A stretch of 47,033 nt of DNA from JBBRMW01 sp038239365. Its GTDB lineage: Bacteria > Chloroflexota > Anaerolineae > Aggregatilineales > UBA2796. The stretch is from the NCBI GenBank assembly GCA_038239365.1, contig JBBSEU010000008.1, positions 1 through 47,033 of the forward strand. The letters are read 5' to 3'. The notes under the pieces were generated by a model, which was not told the DNA's origin, ran no database searches, and saw nothing but the letters and a program-made list of their open reading frames with translations. Within the stretch, counting starts at the first letter, position 1. Every line of letters starts with the position of its first letter. Positions 31,344-40,591 of the stretch are shown in pieces. A program made the position numbers and the translations under genes.

Positions 31344-34250
31344 TCAATCAAAGATGCCATCACCCGGCGTGGCCGTTGGATAGGTAGGTGGCTTGGGTGT
31401 TGAGGTTACACCGCGTGTCGGGGCACTGGATTGTGGTGGTGCGCCCGCCACTGGCAGCCAGTGTCCGGATAATGGGACGTCGCCGGGTGCCCCATAGGAA
31501 AACGCGCTGTTTGGCTGCGGGTGTCCGCCGCTGTTTGGATTAAACTGGAAAGTATTGAGGAGATAGAACGTACCGCTTGCGGCGCGGAACACCCCGATAC
31601 CATCTCGTCGTGAACCAACCCAGTCGCCCTTGACAGGCAGATCGCCCGCCGCACCAAAGAAAGCGTCATAATCTGAAAACTGTAGGCAGAAGACATCCCT
31701 GCCGGGCGCTATACCATTACACGACAAGCTGGTGATCCAGAAGCGTGCGAAGGCTGGCTCAAACACGCCTGCTGTGTCCAGGCTGGTACCCAGCCACTTG
31801 CCCGCAATCCCTTGCCAGCCGGGGTTGCCCAATACGATGGTGTAGTCTGCATACACGGTCAGGCTGGGTGGGGTCGGCCAACCGCTGATCAGGTAGATCA
31901 ACCCATTCGATGGGCGGAAGACGCCTACACCATCATGGAACCTGCCCGTTTGCCCAATCGGATCATTTTGCAACGCCGTGACCCAGCGCCCCGAAATTGG
32001 AACATCGCCCGGGTTGCCAAAGACGAACGCGCGGGTAAAGGCTGCACCCTGAGCATTGCTGTCATAAAGCGCAAATACACCGAGGTTCTGATAGTACAAC
32101 CCGATAGTGTCAAAACCATCACCGTTCCAGTCGCCCACTACGGGGCGCGTCGTATTATCGCCTGCGGTCACAACGATGTCTGGATTACCGCCACCGTTGC
32201 TCATGCGTAGATAAAACGTGTGATTGGAAGTCCGGTACACGCCAATCGTATCAATCGGACCCGGAATGTCGGTGGCCGTTGGAGTTGGCGGCGGGATGGT
32301 GGGACCACCCGGGCTGGTTGCGCTCGGTATCGTTGCTGGCGATGTCGGTGTTCGGGGCACTGTCGGTGATGGGAGCGGTGTTACAGACCGGACAATATCC
32401 ACCGGGCTGCCACCCATGAACGCGCGGCCATTCCCTACACCTGCGCCACTGGCGGCTGCGACATTCGTCTTGATGTACGTTTCAGTGTTTACCAGCGTGT
32501 CGCCTGGATTGAAGCCCCAGCGCAGCGCCGCTTCGCCTGCGATGTGTCCAACCGCTGCTTCGCTGCCCTGGAAGCCTGCACCACACGTCCCACCTGCGCC
32601 AAACGAGGTACTGACGCTCGATGGCCCAAGCACATCCGGCTTGATGGGGGTATTGCCCGGTTGAGGCGTACCGACATTATTGTTGTTGTTGATGGGGCCA
32701 TAGCTGCTTGTGGGATCAACAGTAGTACCGGCTACGCAGTACGAACCGACGGAAAGCGCATTTTCTTCGCTTGGGATGCTGCTCGTCGGCGTCGAAAACT
32801 CCAGTGGCGAAAGACTCGACAAAACGAACAAGTCCAGGTTAACCGGTAGGGCTGGGGGAAGTTCGTTTTTGCGGTATATCTGAACATAACAGCTCTGGTC
32901 AGTCGTTGGCGGGTTTGGTGAGTTCGGATCCGGAAAGACCAGATACTCACGCGGATAGGGGTAGCTGCCTGCTGAACCATCATCAAGCTGCTGCAGGTTG
33001 GTACTTTTGACTACCGTGCTGCCACACGCCACGAATAGATCGAAATCGGTGATCTGCTTTTGCCCATCCCATGTACCTGTCCAGCGCAGTGTTACCGCAA
33101 TCGGACCGCCTGCAGCGTGCCAGGTAAAATGGTTTTGCGTTGCAGCCCCCCCACCAATCACACCATTGAACGGCTCTAAGCCATTGCCGTTGAGGATATC
33201 ATAGTTTGACCAGTGCGTCTGGCGATAATTGCCCGCCATGTTGACCCACAGAATACCCTGTGAACGCGCATATTGAATGGCGACGTTCGAGCCATCAGGT
33301 CCGGTGCCGTTGATGGTATCGTTAAGAGTTGGAAAGGTATTATCCCCTGCGCCCTGGGGACGTGTGGCATTCAGAGCCGAGACCATGATGATGTGTTCGG
33401 AGCCACGACCATCAGCCGCCAATGTGGCTTGCAGCCATTGTACGGCAGGCTTCATATCTTCAAAGTTCTTGATGCGAATGGCATACACTTTGGCATACGG
33501 TGCCACATCGCAGATCGTTTGTATGACTTGCGAACCACGATTGCTGTCTGTGCCAGTTCGTCCAATGTCCGTATACGGCGGGAAAAACTTCGAGCCTTTA
33601 ACACAGGCATATTCGCCCAGACCCGCGAAGTTATCTTCGATTTGTGGGTAATCCGAGAAGCCTGTATCGATCACGCCGATATTGACGCCTGCGCCATTCC
33701 AGTTGTTATTTTGCCACAGGTTGGCATTGATGGCCGCTACACCTTCGCTGACAACAGTACCAGTGCCGCCCGCTGGTCGATTGATCGCTGGCAGTGCCGC
33801 TGTTGGCTCCTCGACGATCAGCGTTTCGGGGCGATTCGCAATCGCCGAAATAGCCGTCGGAACCAGGTTTGCCAGCAGCGATTTGGTGTATATTGTTTGA
33901 ACCATTCCGCCTGACGCGGTAACGATTTGTGCCATCTGGTCAAGCGAAACGCCATTAATGGGCGTGATCACGACAGAGATAGGCTGCATCGCCTGCACGG
34001 CCTTCACGCCCCCTTGCACGATCATAGCTGTGCGTGCCTGGGTGGTTTCGGCCAGGTGAGATGACATGCGTCCATAGCTTTGACGCAGGCCGGGAATGCT
34101 GGTTGCCGCAAAATTCGGGGCGGCATTGACGCCCAGGTTTGCTGGCAGCACAGCCGATTTCGCTGGATAGGCGCTGATTGGTGACTGGCTCAGGAAAAGC
34201 AAAGCCACTCCCATCAGGGCAATAAGTCCAACAAAGCGCAATCGACTCAT
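31344..34250 (-). CDS. Secreted subtilase-like protein, probably inactive, with FG-GAP-like repeats
   Basis: The start ATG 34250 (AAGGGAG upstream) gives 968 residues; the open frame upstream lacks a signal peptide. A signal peptide (RFVGLIALMGVALLFLSQSP) is followed by a propeptide-like region and an S8 fold. The Asp motif GVNIGVIDTGFSDYPQI and the oxyanion region VNMAGNYRQTHW are kept. At the His motif the sequence is SNRGSQVIQTICDVAPYAKV (H replaced by R), and at the Ser motif it is GSEAAVGHIAGEAAL (GTS replaced by GSE). A Pro/Thr linker (SPTVPRTPTSPATIPS...) leads to four or so repeats of the type IGVYRTSNHTFYLRMSN...VGDWNGDGFDTIGLY. It is probably a surface binding protein rather than a protease. 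Confidence 0.82.
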   Translation of the reverse strand: MSRLRFVGLIALMGVALLFLSQSPISAYPAKSAVLPANLGVNAAPNFAATSIPGLRQSYGRMSSHLAETTQARTAMIVQGGVKAVQAMQPISVVITPINGVSLDQMAQIVTASGGMVQTIYTKSLLANLVPTAISAIANRPETLIVEEPTAALPAINRPAGGTGTVVSEGVAAINANLWQNNNWNGAGVNIGVIDTGFSDYPQIEDNFAGLGEYACVKGSKFFPPYTDIGRTGTDSNRGSQVIQTICDVAPYAKVYAIRIKNFEDMKPAVQWLQATLAADGRGSEHIIMVSALNATRPQGAGDNTFPTLNDTINGTGPDGSNVAIQYARSQGILWVNMAGNYRQTHWSNYDILNGNGLEPFNGVIGGGAATQNHFTWHAAGGPIAVTLRWTGTWDGQKQITDFDLFVACGSTVVKSTNLQQLDDGSAGSYPYPREYLVFPDPNSPNPPTTDQSCYVQIYRKNELPPALPVNLDLFVLSSLSPLEFSTPTSSIPSEENALSVGSYCVAGTTVDPTSSYGPINNNNNVGTPQPGNTPIKPDVLGPSSVSTSFGAGGTCGAGFQGSEAAVGHIAGEAALRWGFNPGDTLVNTETYIKTNVAAASGAGVGNGRAFMGGSPVDIVRSVTPLPSPTVPRTPTSPATIPSATSPGGPTIPPPTPTATDIPGPIDTIGVYRTSNHTFYLRMSNGGGNPDIVVTAGDNTTRPVVGDWNGDGFDTIGLYYQNLGVFALYDSNAQGAAFTRAFVFGNPGDVPISGRWVTALQNDPIGQTGRFHDGVGVFRPSNGLIYLISGWPTPPSLTVYADYTIVLGNPGWQGIAGKWLGTSLDTAGVFEPAFARFWITSLSCNGIAPGRDVFCLQFSDYDAFFGAAGDLPVKGDWVGSRRDGIGVFRAASGTFYLLNTFQFNPNSGGHPQPNSAFSYGAPGDVPLSGHWLPVAGAPPQSSAPTRGVTSTPKPPTYPTATPGDGIFD

Positions 34251-34599
34251 AAAAATTACTCCCTTCGGCATAAATACCGATCTATCTACGATCTGCTGAC
34301 CGTTTGAAACAGCCCGATTTTTGAGCGATCCATCATGCGATAATAGCCGGAAAAGTGCGAGTTTGATAGATAGACAGGCAGCTAGTCGCGTTTGACGCCG
34401 CAAGCGGGCGACAGAATCACTCAGTTACGATTGTACGGGCAAAACCTTTGAAAAGTTGTCAATGTTTCGTTAAAGCCTCTATATCAATGCCATAACAACG
34501 CTGCTGGATCAGGTCAAAAAGCGCGGATTGTTCGTGCGGCTTTTCTCGAATGGCTATAATGACCGCCTTATTTGCGGGGAAAACTGCTTGAAGCTGCAA
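34251..34599. other. Divergent intergenic region
   Basis: These 349 bases between the subtilase-like gene and the membrane protein hold no convincing gene; the frames that enter from both sides lack binding sites and conserved content. A weak plus-strand promoter TTGTCA-N18-TATATC (34456-34485) could serve the membrane protein. No perfect inverted repeat of note was seen. Confidence 0.5.
34456..34485 (+). promoter_or_regulatory. Weak candidate promoter for the polytopic membrane protein
   Basis: TTGTCA (34456-34461) and TATATC (34480-34485) are separated by 18 bases, 115 bases before the chosen start. The match is moderate and unsupported by other signals. Confidence 0.3.
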
Positions 34600-36708
34600 A
34601 TGGATCGATCCACAGTAAATCTCCGCCTGAATTTACTGGTGCTGCTGGCCTTGCTTGTGATGTTGGCCGTGTTGTGGCAGCCCTTTGGCTTCAAAACATT
34701 GGGCTTGGTTGAAGAATGGAGCAACCTGACACAGGTCGAATCGGGTATTCCAATGCTGAATGCCGAGGCGCTGCTGGCCTTGCGCCCCTTTGCGCTATTG
34801 TCATTCGCATTGGGTTATGCCCTGACGCCCGGTTCATTCGTCGGGCTGAACTTCTTGCTGCTGCTGCTCTTTTTTCTGAAAGGAGCAGTCGTTTACCATT
34901 TAACCCGCTGTCTATTTTCATTGGAACGCAGTTTTGCGTTGTTAACTGCCGCCTTATTCATCCTCTATCCCGCCGATTCAGAATTGTTCGCGCTGCGTTC
35001 CATCTCAACGCATTTCGCGCTGTTGGCCTATTTATTGGCTGTCGAGTTACTCGTTCGCTTTTGGCGAAGGCCTAATCGGTTGACGCTGGTAGCGATGGGA
35101 TTATGCCAGTGCCTTTCCCTGTTGAGTTATGAACTCGGTTTTCCATTGATCATCCTGACGCCTGTAATTCTATTCTGGTTAGCCCGAAAATCATCATATA
35201 AGCAGCGTACACTTCGAGTGACGGCATTTTGGTACGTTGTGCCCGTCGTATGCGCGATCTTTGATGTAAGTCAGCTTGCGCGCGTGCCAAATACTTATCA
35301 ATCCGGCCTGCTCAGCAGCAGTGCAGCAGTCACTATCGGCCAAAATCTGACCGAAATATTCAGGAATTTGATCAGGGCTTACCAGCAAAACTTTTGGGGC
35401 GGCTGGGAAACAGCGATCAGCCAGCTTCCGGGTTCGCCCTATGTGCTGAACATCCTGCTCATCGGATTAATCATGGGAAGTGTGTGCGTGCTGTTGTTCC
35501 GTCACGAAGAACTCAGTCCGCCGCGCATTCGAATTCACCTGCTGCTGTTTTGCTCCGGTCTGGTCATTTTGGCAGTGGCCTTTGCGCCCTATCTGCTCAG
35601 TTCCGCGCATCGTGGACTCAACGCCCGCGTCTTTTATTATAGTTCGTTGGGAGCAGCCCTCAGCGTCGCCGCTGGCTTGTGGCTAATAACCCGGGTATTT
35701 CCCCATCTTATATGGCTGAGTATCATGTCTGGTCTCGTGATGGTCGCCGCCGTCTCCAGTTTCGGCCAGAAACAGGAACTTCAAGACTATGCCCATATTC
35801 AGCAGCGGTTGTTAGGCGGCATTGCGGAACAAGTTGGCAGTCTGGACAGCGAAACCGTTCTGCTCATCTTTGATCCGTCCTACACCTTTCGCGCGACACA
35901 CTGGTTATATGCCTTTGGCGACTACATATTGGAAGATAGTCTGCGCTATCTATATCAACTGCCTGTAGCACATGCCGCCTTTTGCTTCCCCGATTCGTTG
36001 GCAAGCCGGGGCATCAAAGACGAGTGTGAGTTCAGCCCCGATTACGTCCGCATTTCATCGCCGCTGCGCCCTGTCCAAAGTTATCCTTATAGCCAGGTGA
36101 TCGGGCTAAGCTGGGATAACTGGTCTGAGACGCTCTCTATTTTGCCCAGTATTCCGCCCGAATTTGTATTGCCATCCGGCAGCGTGAGCGGTTATGATCC
36201 TGAACGGTTGATCAGGAAGACCGAGCCGCCTACGTCACGCCTGTATACGCTCCTCACACATTGGCCGGATAGTCAACCTACCCCGCGCCCGCTGCAACAT
36301 CGGCTGGTCTTTGAATTTAACCAATCGGTACCCGGCATCGGCTGGGCAGCACCCCAGGGCGAAAACACCTGGACAACTCAGAAAGACGCTGTGTTCTGGT
36401 GTCGATTAGTCCCGGACGCGGACTATACAATACAGTTTCGAGCATCGGCGCTGACCGAAGCCGTTCTCAACAGCCTGACGCTGCAAGTGAATGGCGTCCC
36501 GATCCCGCTGGCTTCCCATTGGGACAGTTACTTCCAAATTTTTACCGGAACGATTCCACACAGTGTCATCGCACGGAACACGAATCGTACCGAAATCGTT
36601 TTTCAGGTAGATCGCATCCTGAGTCCCAAACAATTGGGAACCAGCGATGACATCCGGCAGCTTGGATTGCTGTTAAACTGGCTGCACATCGAACCGCAAT
36701 CGAACTGA
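34600..36708 (+). CDS. Polytopic membrane protein, GT-C glycosyltransferase-like
   Basis: The start is uncertain: ATG 34600 is used, while TTG 34588 has GGGGA nearby. About 11 transmembrane helices fill the first ~400 residues (e.g. LNLLVLLALLVMLAVLW, FVGLNFLLLLLFFLKGAVV, ILLIGLIMGSVCVLLF). An acidic loop after helix 1 (GLVEEWSNL) is where GT-C glycosyltransferases (PMT/ArnT-like) carry their catalytic acid, but the match is loose. The C-terminal ~300 residues are soluble and extracytoplasmic, with a possible beta-sandwich at the end (DYTIQFRASALTEAVLNSL, TLQVNGVPIPL). It may act in cell-surface glycan synthesis; this is a low-confidence idea. The membrane topology is clear. Confidence 0.7.
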   Translation: MDRSTVNLRLNLLVLLALLVMLAVLWQPFGFKTLGLVEEWSNLTQVESGIPMLNAEALLALRPFALLSFALGYALTPGSFVGLNFLLLLLFFLKGAVVYHLTRCLFSLERSFALLTAALFILYPADSELFALRSISTHFALLAYLLAVELLVRFWRRPNRLTLVAMGLCQCLSLLSYELGFPLIILTPVILFWLARKSSYKQRTLRVTAFWYVVPVVCAIFDVSQLARVPNTYQSGLLSSSAAVTIGQNLTEIFRNLIRAYQQNFWGGWETAISQLPGSPYVLNILLIGLIMGSVCVLLFRHEELSPPRIRIHLLLFCSGLVILAVAFAPYLLSSAHRGLNARVFYYSSLGAALSVAAGLWLITRVFPHLIWLSIMSGLVMVAAVSSFGQKQELQDYAHIQQRLLGGIAEQVGSLDSETVLLIFDPSYTFRATHWLYAFGDYILEDSLRYLYQLPVAHAAFCFPDSLASRGIKDECEFSPDYVRISSPLRPVQSYPYSQVIGLSWDNWSETLSILPSIPPEFVLPSGSVSGYDPERLIRKTEPPTSRLYTLLTHWPDSQPTPRPLQHRLVFEFNQSVPGIGWAAPQGENTWTTQKDAVFWCRLVPDADYTIQFRASALTEAVLNSLTLQVNGVPIPLASHWDSYFQIFTGTIPHSVIARNTNRTEIVFQVDRILSPKQLGTSDDIRQLGLLLNWLHIEPQSN

Positions 36709-36725
36709 CGCCGCCGAACTGCTGT

Positions 36726-37406
36726 TTACGCCAATGTCAGATCAACGCCTACTGCCCGACGAGTTGGCTCCTCGCCCATTGGCTGCGCCATGACGGGAAT
36801 ATCAAAATACATCCCGCCCACAGGCTCCATTCGGTCAATATCAATCGTCTGGAAGGCATCGATCCGAATCCGCACAGCGCGCGCCGCCACCGCATCAAGC
36901 ATCACCCGGATCGGATTCGCGGCCTTATCGGGCGGCACATCCAGCGCGACATTCGCATTCGATAGCTGTCCTCCCACTGCACTCAGCCGCAGTTCGAGCG
37001 TGATCGCCTGCCCAGGCCGTGAGTTTGTAGCAGTGGGCGGATTCACACCGATGTACAGCGCCGAAGATTGACCACTAATCAATGACTGAGGCAGCACGAC
37101 GGTTAGACGGCGGTTGATCCGTGCGGCTTTCTGTTCAACGGGTTTCGTTTCAAGTGCCCCTTCGTTTTCGACCAGTTGTTGATAGGCGCGGCGGCCATCG
37201 CTGGTCAACTGGTACGCGCCATACATATCCATCTGAATCAAGCTGAAATTGACCAGACGGCGAATCGCTTTGCCAATCGAGCGCGGGCCTATATCCAGGC
37301 CATCTTCAAAGTCCTGAGTGCTGGCCGCGGCGTTGCGACGCCCCAGGAAACGCAAAACGCTGATCGCTTCGGGCGGCAATCTCTGGAGGTTAAAAGACAG
37401 CGACAT
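36726..37406 (-). CDS. Winged-helix domain protein
   Basis: ATG 37406 is chosen (ATG 37412 is also possible); the product has 226 residues. Residues ~5-75 form a winged helix-turn-helix: LPPEAISVLRFLGRRNAAAS, DIGPRSIGKAIRRLVNFSLI, AYQLTSDGRRAYQQL. The C-terminal half is beta-rich with no recognised family (LTVVLPQSLISGQSSALYIG ... GGMYFDIPVMAQP), possibly a ligand or protein-binding domain. It is convergent with the membrane protein and divergent from the 198-residue gene. It may be a transcription regulator of neighbours; targets are not evident. Confidence 0.7.
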   Translation of the reverse strand: MSLSFNLQRLPPEAISVLRFLGRRNAAASTQDFEDGLDIGPRSIGKAIRRLVNFSLIQMDMYGAYQLTSDGRRAYQQLVENEGALETKPVEQKAARINRRLTVVLPQSLISGQSSALYIGVNPPTATNSRPGQAITLELRLSAVGGQLSNANVALDVPPDKAANPIRVMLDAVAARAVRIRIDAFQTIDIDRMEPVGGMYFDIPVMAQPMGEEPTRRAVGVDLTLA

Positions 37407-37520
37407 ACACATTCTCACAGGATAACAGATGAATAGAGATAGACTAAGTGTATCCGACACTGAGCAAAGGGCAAAACGTGATTTGTGCAGCACTACCAGA
37501 CCGAGGCACGATTTTTGTAC

Positions 37521-37526
37521 TATAAT
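37521..37526 (+). promoter_or_regulatory. Candidate -10 box upstream of the 37562 gene
   Basis: An exact TATAAT lies 36 bases before ATG 37562. No good -35 box is seen at the usual distance. It would drive the 198-aa gene, the receiver and cdsA as one operon, since these are nearly contiguous. Confidence 0.5.
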
Positions 37527-37561
37527 GCCAGAAAACGTTAAGCGGAGGCCAGTTAATTCTC

Positions 37562-38158
37562 ATGTCCGAGTTGCTCTCCCTGGACGATGCACGACAAACA
37601 CTCCGACAGTTGACCGTCACCGCCATAGAAGCCAATCGCACGCTGTCGGACGGTCTGCATCACCCCGAACGCTATCCATCCGCCGAACAAAGTGCCGTCC
37701 GTAACCGAATTTTGGAAGCATTGACCAAAATGCGCGAAGGTTTTATGCTTGCCCTGCGAATGGAGGATCTGACCATTGCCTCGGAATTGCGCGATCTGCT
37801 CACGACGCTGGTTGACTGGACATGGTTAGGTGAACTTGGTTTGCGCTGGAATACCGAAATGCCGTTGGAACATCTGGGCAGTCAGGTGATCCTGTATCAG
37901 CATTCGCTGATCGCGTTAGGGATGCTGCCCCGCCTGCCTGTCGAAGCGATCACATTCCCGACCAGGACTTATCGGGATATTGCGCCACCGGCATCACCTG
38001 GCGCAACCCTGACGCGCCTTGAGGAGATCGAGCGCACGATCTGGCGCTCTGCCAATGAGCCGTTGGGCGCATTGCCGAGCGGTTCAATACGGCGCACCTA
38101 TGGCTTTTTTGAGGCAACAACCTGGCTAGCCGCTCATCATCTGCGAGGAGTAGTTTAA
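37562..38158 (+). CDS. Hypothetical protein (198 aa)
   Basis: I do not recognise a family. The protein is largely helical, with a repeated Leu pattern (ALTKMREGFMLALRMEDLTI, ASELRDLLTTLVDWTWLGEL), no transmembrane segment and no metal motif. It is preceded by GGAGG about 11 bases before the ATG and its stop directly abuts the receiver gene start, so the two are co-translated. A role with the receiver-like protein is the only contextual hint. Confidence 0.65.
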   Translation: MSELLSLDDARQTLRQLTVTAIEANRTLSDGLHHPERYPSAEQSAVRNRILEALTKMREGFMLALRMEDLTIASELRDLLTTLVDWTWLGELGLRWNTEMPLEHLGSQVILYQHSLIALGMLPRLPVEAITFPTRTYRDIAPPASPGATLTRLEEIERTIWRSANEPLGALPSGSIRRTYGFFEATTWLAAHHLRGVV

Positions 38159-38557
38159 ATGGTTTCACCAACAATCAATCCTTCTAACCAGTCGCCGAAG
38201 GGCGTAAAAGTGCTGGTGGTACAGGATAATCAGGAATTACTGCGTGAACTCGCAGTGATGCTGCATACAGGTGGCTTCGAAGTGTTAACTGCCAGCGATG
38301 GCGAAGAAGGCTGGGCAATATTCGTTGCCCATAATCCGCCCGCCGTGATTAGCGCCGTCCGAATGCCAAATCTGGACGGCGTAAACTTACTACGGCGTAT
38401 CCGTGCCAAAACGCCCGACGCCAAAGTGATTCTCGTGACGACCATCGTCAACCCCGACACCGAACAGGAAGCGCATTCACTGGGCGTGACGGCTTTTCTG
38501 CCATTACCCATTCCAGACCCGGCGGCGTTGCTCACGTTGATCGAGCCGACACGCTAG
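38159..38557 (+). CDS. Degenerate response-regulator receiver protein
   Basis: A 132-residue CheY-like fold: VKVLVVQDNQELLRELAVML, TASDGEEGWAIFVAHNPPAV, SAVRMPNLDGVNLLRRI, AKVILVTTIVNPD and VTAFLPLPIPDPAAL. The phosphoacceptor Asp (usually in SDVRMP) is Ala, one of the two N-terminal acidic residues is Gln (VQDN for VDDN) and the conserved Lys near the end is replaced (LPLP for LTKP). The Thr of beta-4 is kept. It should not be phosphorylated in the normal way and may be a constitutive or protein-binding pseudo-receiver. GAGGAG precedes the ATG. Confidence 0.85.
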   Translation: MVSPTINPSNQSPKGVKVLVVQDNQELLRELAVMLHTGGFEVLTASDGEEGWAIFVAHNPPAVISAVRMPNLDGVNLLRRIRAKTPDAKVILVTTIVNPDTEQEAHSLGVTAFLPLPIPDPAALLTLIEPTR

Positions 38558-38558
38558 T

Positions 38559-39374
38559 GTGACCACCTCACGTAACCTGACGACGCGCGTCCTGACCGGG
38601 TTAGTCGCGGGTCCACTCGTGTTGGTGTGCATCTACCTGGGTGGTCTGCTCCTAAGCGGGTTGATCGGATTAGCGGCGCTAATCGGGACTGCTGAGTTTT
38701 ACGCGATGTTCAACCGTCAGGCTGGCAAACCCCGTGCGCCGCTGCTGATTGGCTTAACAGCGGCAGCGGCATTGATCGTCGCAGGCTACATCCCTTCACC
38801 GCCGCTCTACCTTGCAATATTCCTCATGCTGGCACTGAGCGGCATCGTTTTTGATCTACATAGTCAATCAGCGGGACAAAGTATCCTGTTGATCATCAGT
38901 GCGGCGCTCTATATCGCTGTGCCACTCAGTTTGTGCATTGTTGTGCGCGGTCAGCCTGACGGCTTGTGGTGGTCATTTACCGTGATCCTGACCAATTGGG
39001 GCACGGATAGCTTCGCCTATATTTGCGGGCGATTATTTGGCCGCCGCAAATTAGCGCCAAGCCTTTCGCCCAACAAAACGGTTGAAGGCGCAATCGGCGG
39101 GGGGCTGTTGGGCGCGGCCATAGGTATTGGCTTCAACATCCTGTTTAATCATTTCACGACAGCGGTTGTGATTGTCTCTGTACTGGTTGCAGTGAGTACC
39201 CTCATCGGGGATTTACTCGAATCGGCCATCAAACGCCGTTTTGACACCAAAGACGCGGGCAGCATCCTGCCCGGTCATGGCGGCATCCTGGATCGGATCG
39301 ATGGCCTGCTCGTCGCCTGTGTGGTAGTCTGGCTCTACTTGTTGGTCACGAACGTTGCAACTGCTTCGATGTGA
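38559..39374 (+). CDS. cdsA: Phosphatidate cytidylyltransferase
   Basis: This membrane enzyme makes CDP-diacylglycerol from phosphatidate and CTP, the branch point of phospholipid synthesis. About seven or eight hydrophobic helices are visible. The C-terminal CDS signature is complete: LLESAIKRRFDTKDAGSILP (~222-241), GHGGILDRIDGLL (~242-254), with SLSPNKTVEGAIGGGL upstream. The start is GTG 38559, one base after the receiver's stop. The last 40 bases overlap the convergent RlmD-type gene. Confidence 0.94.
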   Translation: MTTSRNLTTRVLTGLVAGPLVLVCIYLGGLLLSGLIGLAALIGTAEFYAMFNRQAGKPRAPLLIGLTAAAALIVAGYIPSPPLYLAIFLMLALSGIVFDLHSQSAGQSILLIISAALYIAVPLSLCIVVRGQPDGLWWSFTVILTNWGTDSFAYICGRLFGRRKLAPSLSPNKTVEGAIGGGLLGAAIGIGFNILFNHFTTAVVIVSVLVAVSTLIGDLLESAIKRRFDTKDAGSILPGHGGILDRIDGLLVACVVVWLYLLVTNVATASM

Positions 39375-40591
39375 TAGGTTTGCGGAAACATATCAATCGG
39401 TTGCACATCCTGCACACGATAGCCCTTTGCGACTAAGCGTTTGGCGTCGCGTGCCAACGTCGCCGGATCGCAGCTTACGTACACAATCGTGCGCGGCCTG
39501 TGGGCGATCAACGCATCAAGCGCAGTTCCTTCCAAACCCTGTCGCGGCGGATCGACAACCGCCGCATCGAACGCCCCTTCAAGCGCGGGCAAAACATCCT
39601 CAACCGTGCCTTCGATCAACTCGATATTTTCAAACTCAGCCAGATTTTCATCGGCATCGGTGACCGCTGGTGGATAGCTCTCAACCGATGTGACCAGTGC
39701 GGCGCGTTCAGCCAGAAACGCCGTGAACAGTCCTACGCCGGAGTACAAATCAAGCACCGACTCATCCCCTTGCAGGTTCAACCGATTCAGCACCAGTTCA
39801 ACCAGCTTCTCAGCTTGCGGCAAATTGACCTGAAAGAAGCCGCCCGCCGTCACTCGAAAAGTGCGCCCACGAATCGTGTAGCGAACGTGTGTCGCCCCGA
39901 TCAGATTGACGGGTGCATTATCTGATGGCAAAAAATTCACCGATGCCGCGAAGTCGATCTCGATTTCGGGCGGTTCATCATCTCGCGTGCCGATCACCAC
40001 CAGCCGATCATCACCATCTGTGCCAACTTGCAGCCGCACGCGATCCAGTTCCGGCACGTCTTCCGGCGCGATTTGTTCAAATAGTTCGAGCAGTTCCGGG
40101 CGGATGATATGGCATTCACTGATCGGGATCACCGTTCGATCATCGGTACTCACAAAGCCAAGTTTGCCATCATCCGTGACCGAAAACGTCACATGCGAAC
40201 GATATTGCCAGGGATCGGGGCTTGGAATCATCGGCTGAATCGGCACATCCGGCAGGCCGCCAATACGCTGAAACTGATCGCGCACGATCCCCGTTTTGAA
40301 GCGAAGCTGCGCCTCGTAATCAATGTGCTGCCATTGGCAGCCGCCACAGCGCCCCGGCCCAAAGTGTGGGCAGCGCGGGCGTACCCGATCTGGCGATGGT
40401 TCAAATAAAGTGATTCCTTCAGCGTAGGCAAAACGTTCCTTATTCTGGGTGATGCGCGCCGTAATATGTTCGCCGGGCAGCGCATACGGGACAAAGATGG
40501 TGCGCCCCTGGTAACGGCCTAGCGCACTGCCGCCGTGCGCCATGCCCGTCAGGTCTAGCTCGATTTCTTGCTGTTCGTGTGGAGTCGTCAT
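39335..40591 (-). CDS. rlmD: 23S rRNA (uracil-C5)-methyltransferase, RlmD/TrmA family
   Basis: A 418-residue RNA methyltransferase that places m5U. An N-terminal TRAM domain (EIELDLTGMAHGGSALGRYQ, ~8-27) is followed by a 4Fe-4S motif CPHFGPGRCGGCQWQH (~74-89) that forms with a later Cys. The SAM domain has LDLYSGVGLFTAFLAE, AAVVDPPRQGLEG and the catalytic Cys in TIVYVSCDPATLARD. Which uridine is modified (747, 1939 or tRNA 54) cannot be told from sequence, so the symbol is tentative. It overlaps cdsA by 40 bases at the 3' end and the glycosyltransferase gene by 4 bases. Confidence 0.9.
   Translation of the reverse strand: MTTPHEQQEIELDLTGMAHGGSALGRYQGRTIFVPYALPGEHITARITQNKERFAYAEGITLFEPSPDRVRPRCPHFGPGRCGGCQWQHIDYEAQLRFKTGIVRDQFQRIGGLPDVPIQPMIPSPDPWQYRSHVTFSVTDDGKLGFVSTDDRTVIPISECHIIRPELLELFEQIAPEDVPELDRVRLQVGTDGDDRLVVIGTRDDEPPEIEIDFAASVNFLPSDNAPVNLIGATHVRYTIRGRTFRVTAGGFFQVNLPQAEKLVELVLNRLNLQGDESVLDLYSGVGLFTAFLAERAALVTSVESYPPAVTDADENLAEFENIELIEGTVEDVLPALEGAFDAAVVDPPRQGLEGTALDALIAHRPRTIVYVSCDPATLARDAKRLVAKGYRVQDVQPIDMFPQTYHIEAVATFVTNK

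Noticed and set aside
33273..33914. Plus-strand ORF of 213 codons antisense to the subtilase-like gene
   Set aside because: Opposite the S8 domain whose motifs are clear on the minus strand.
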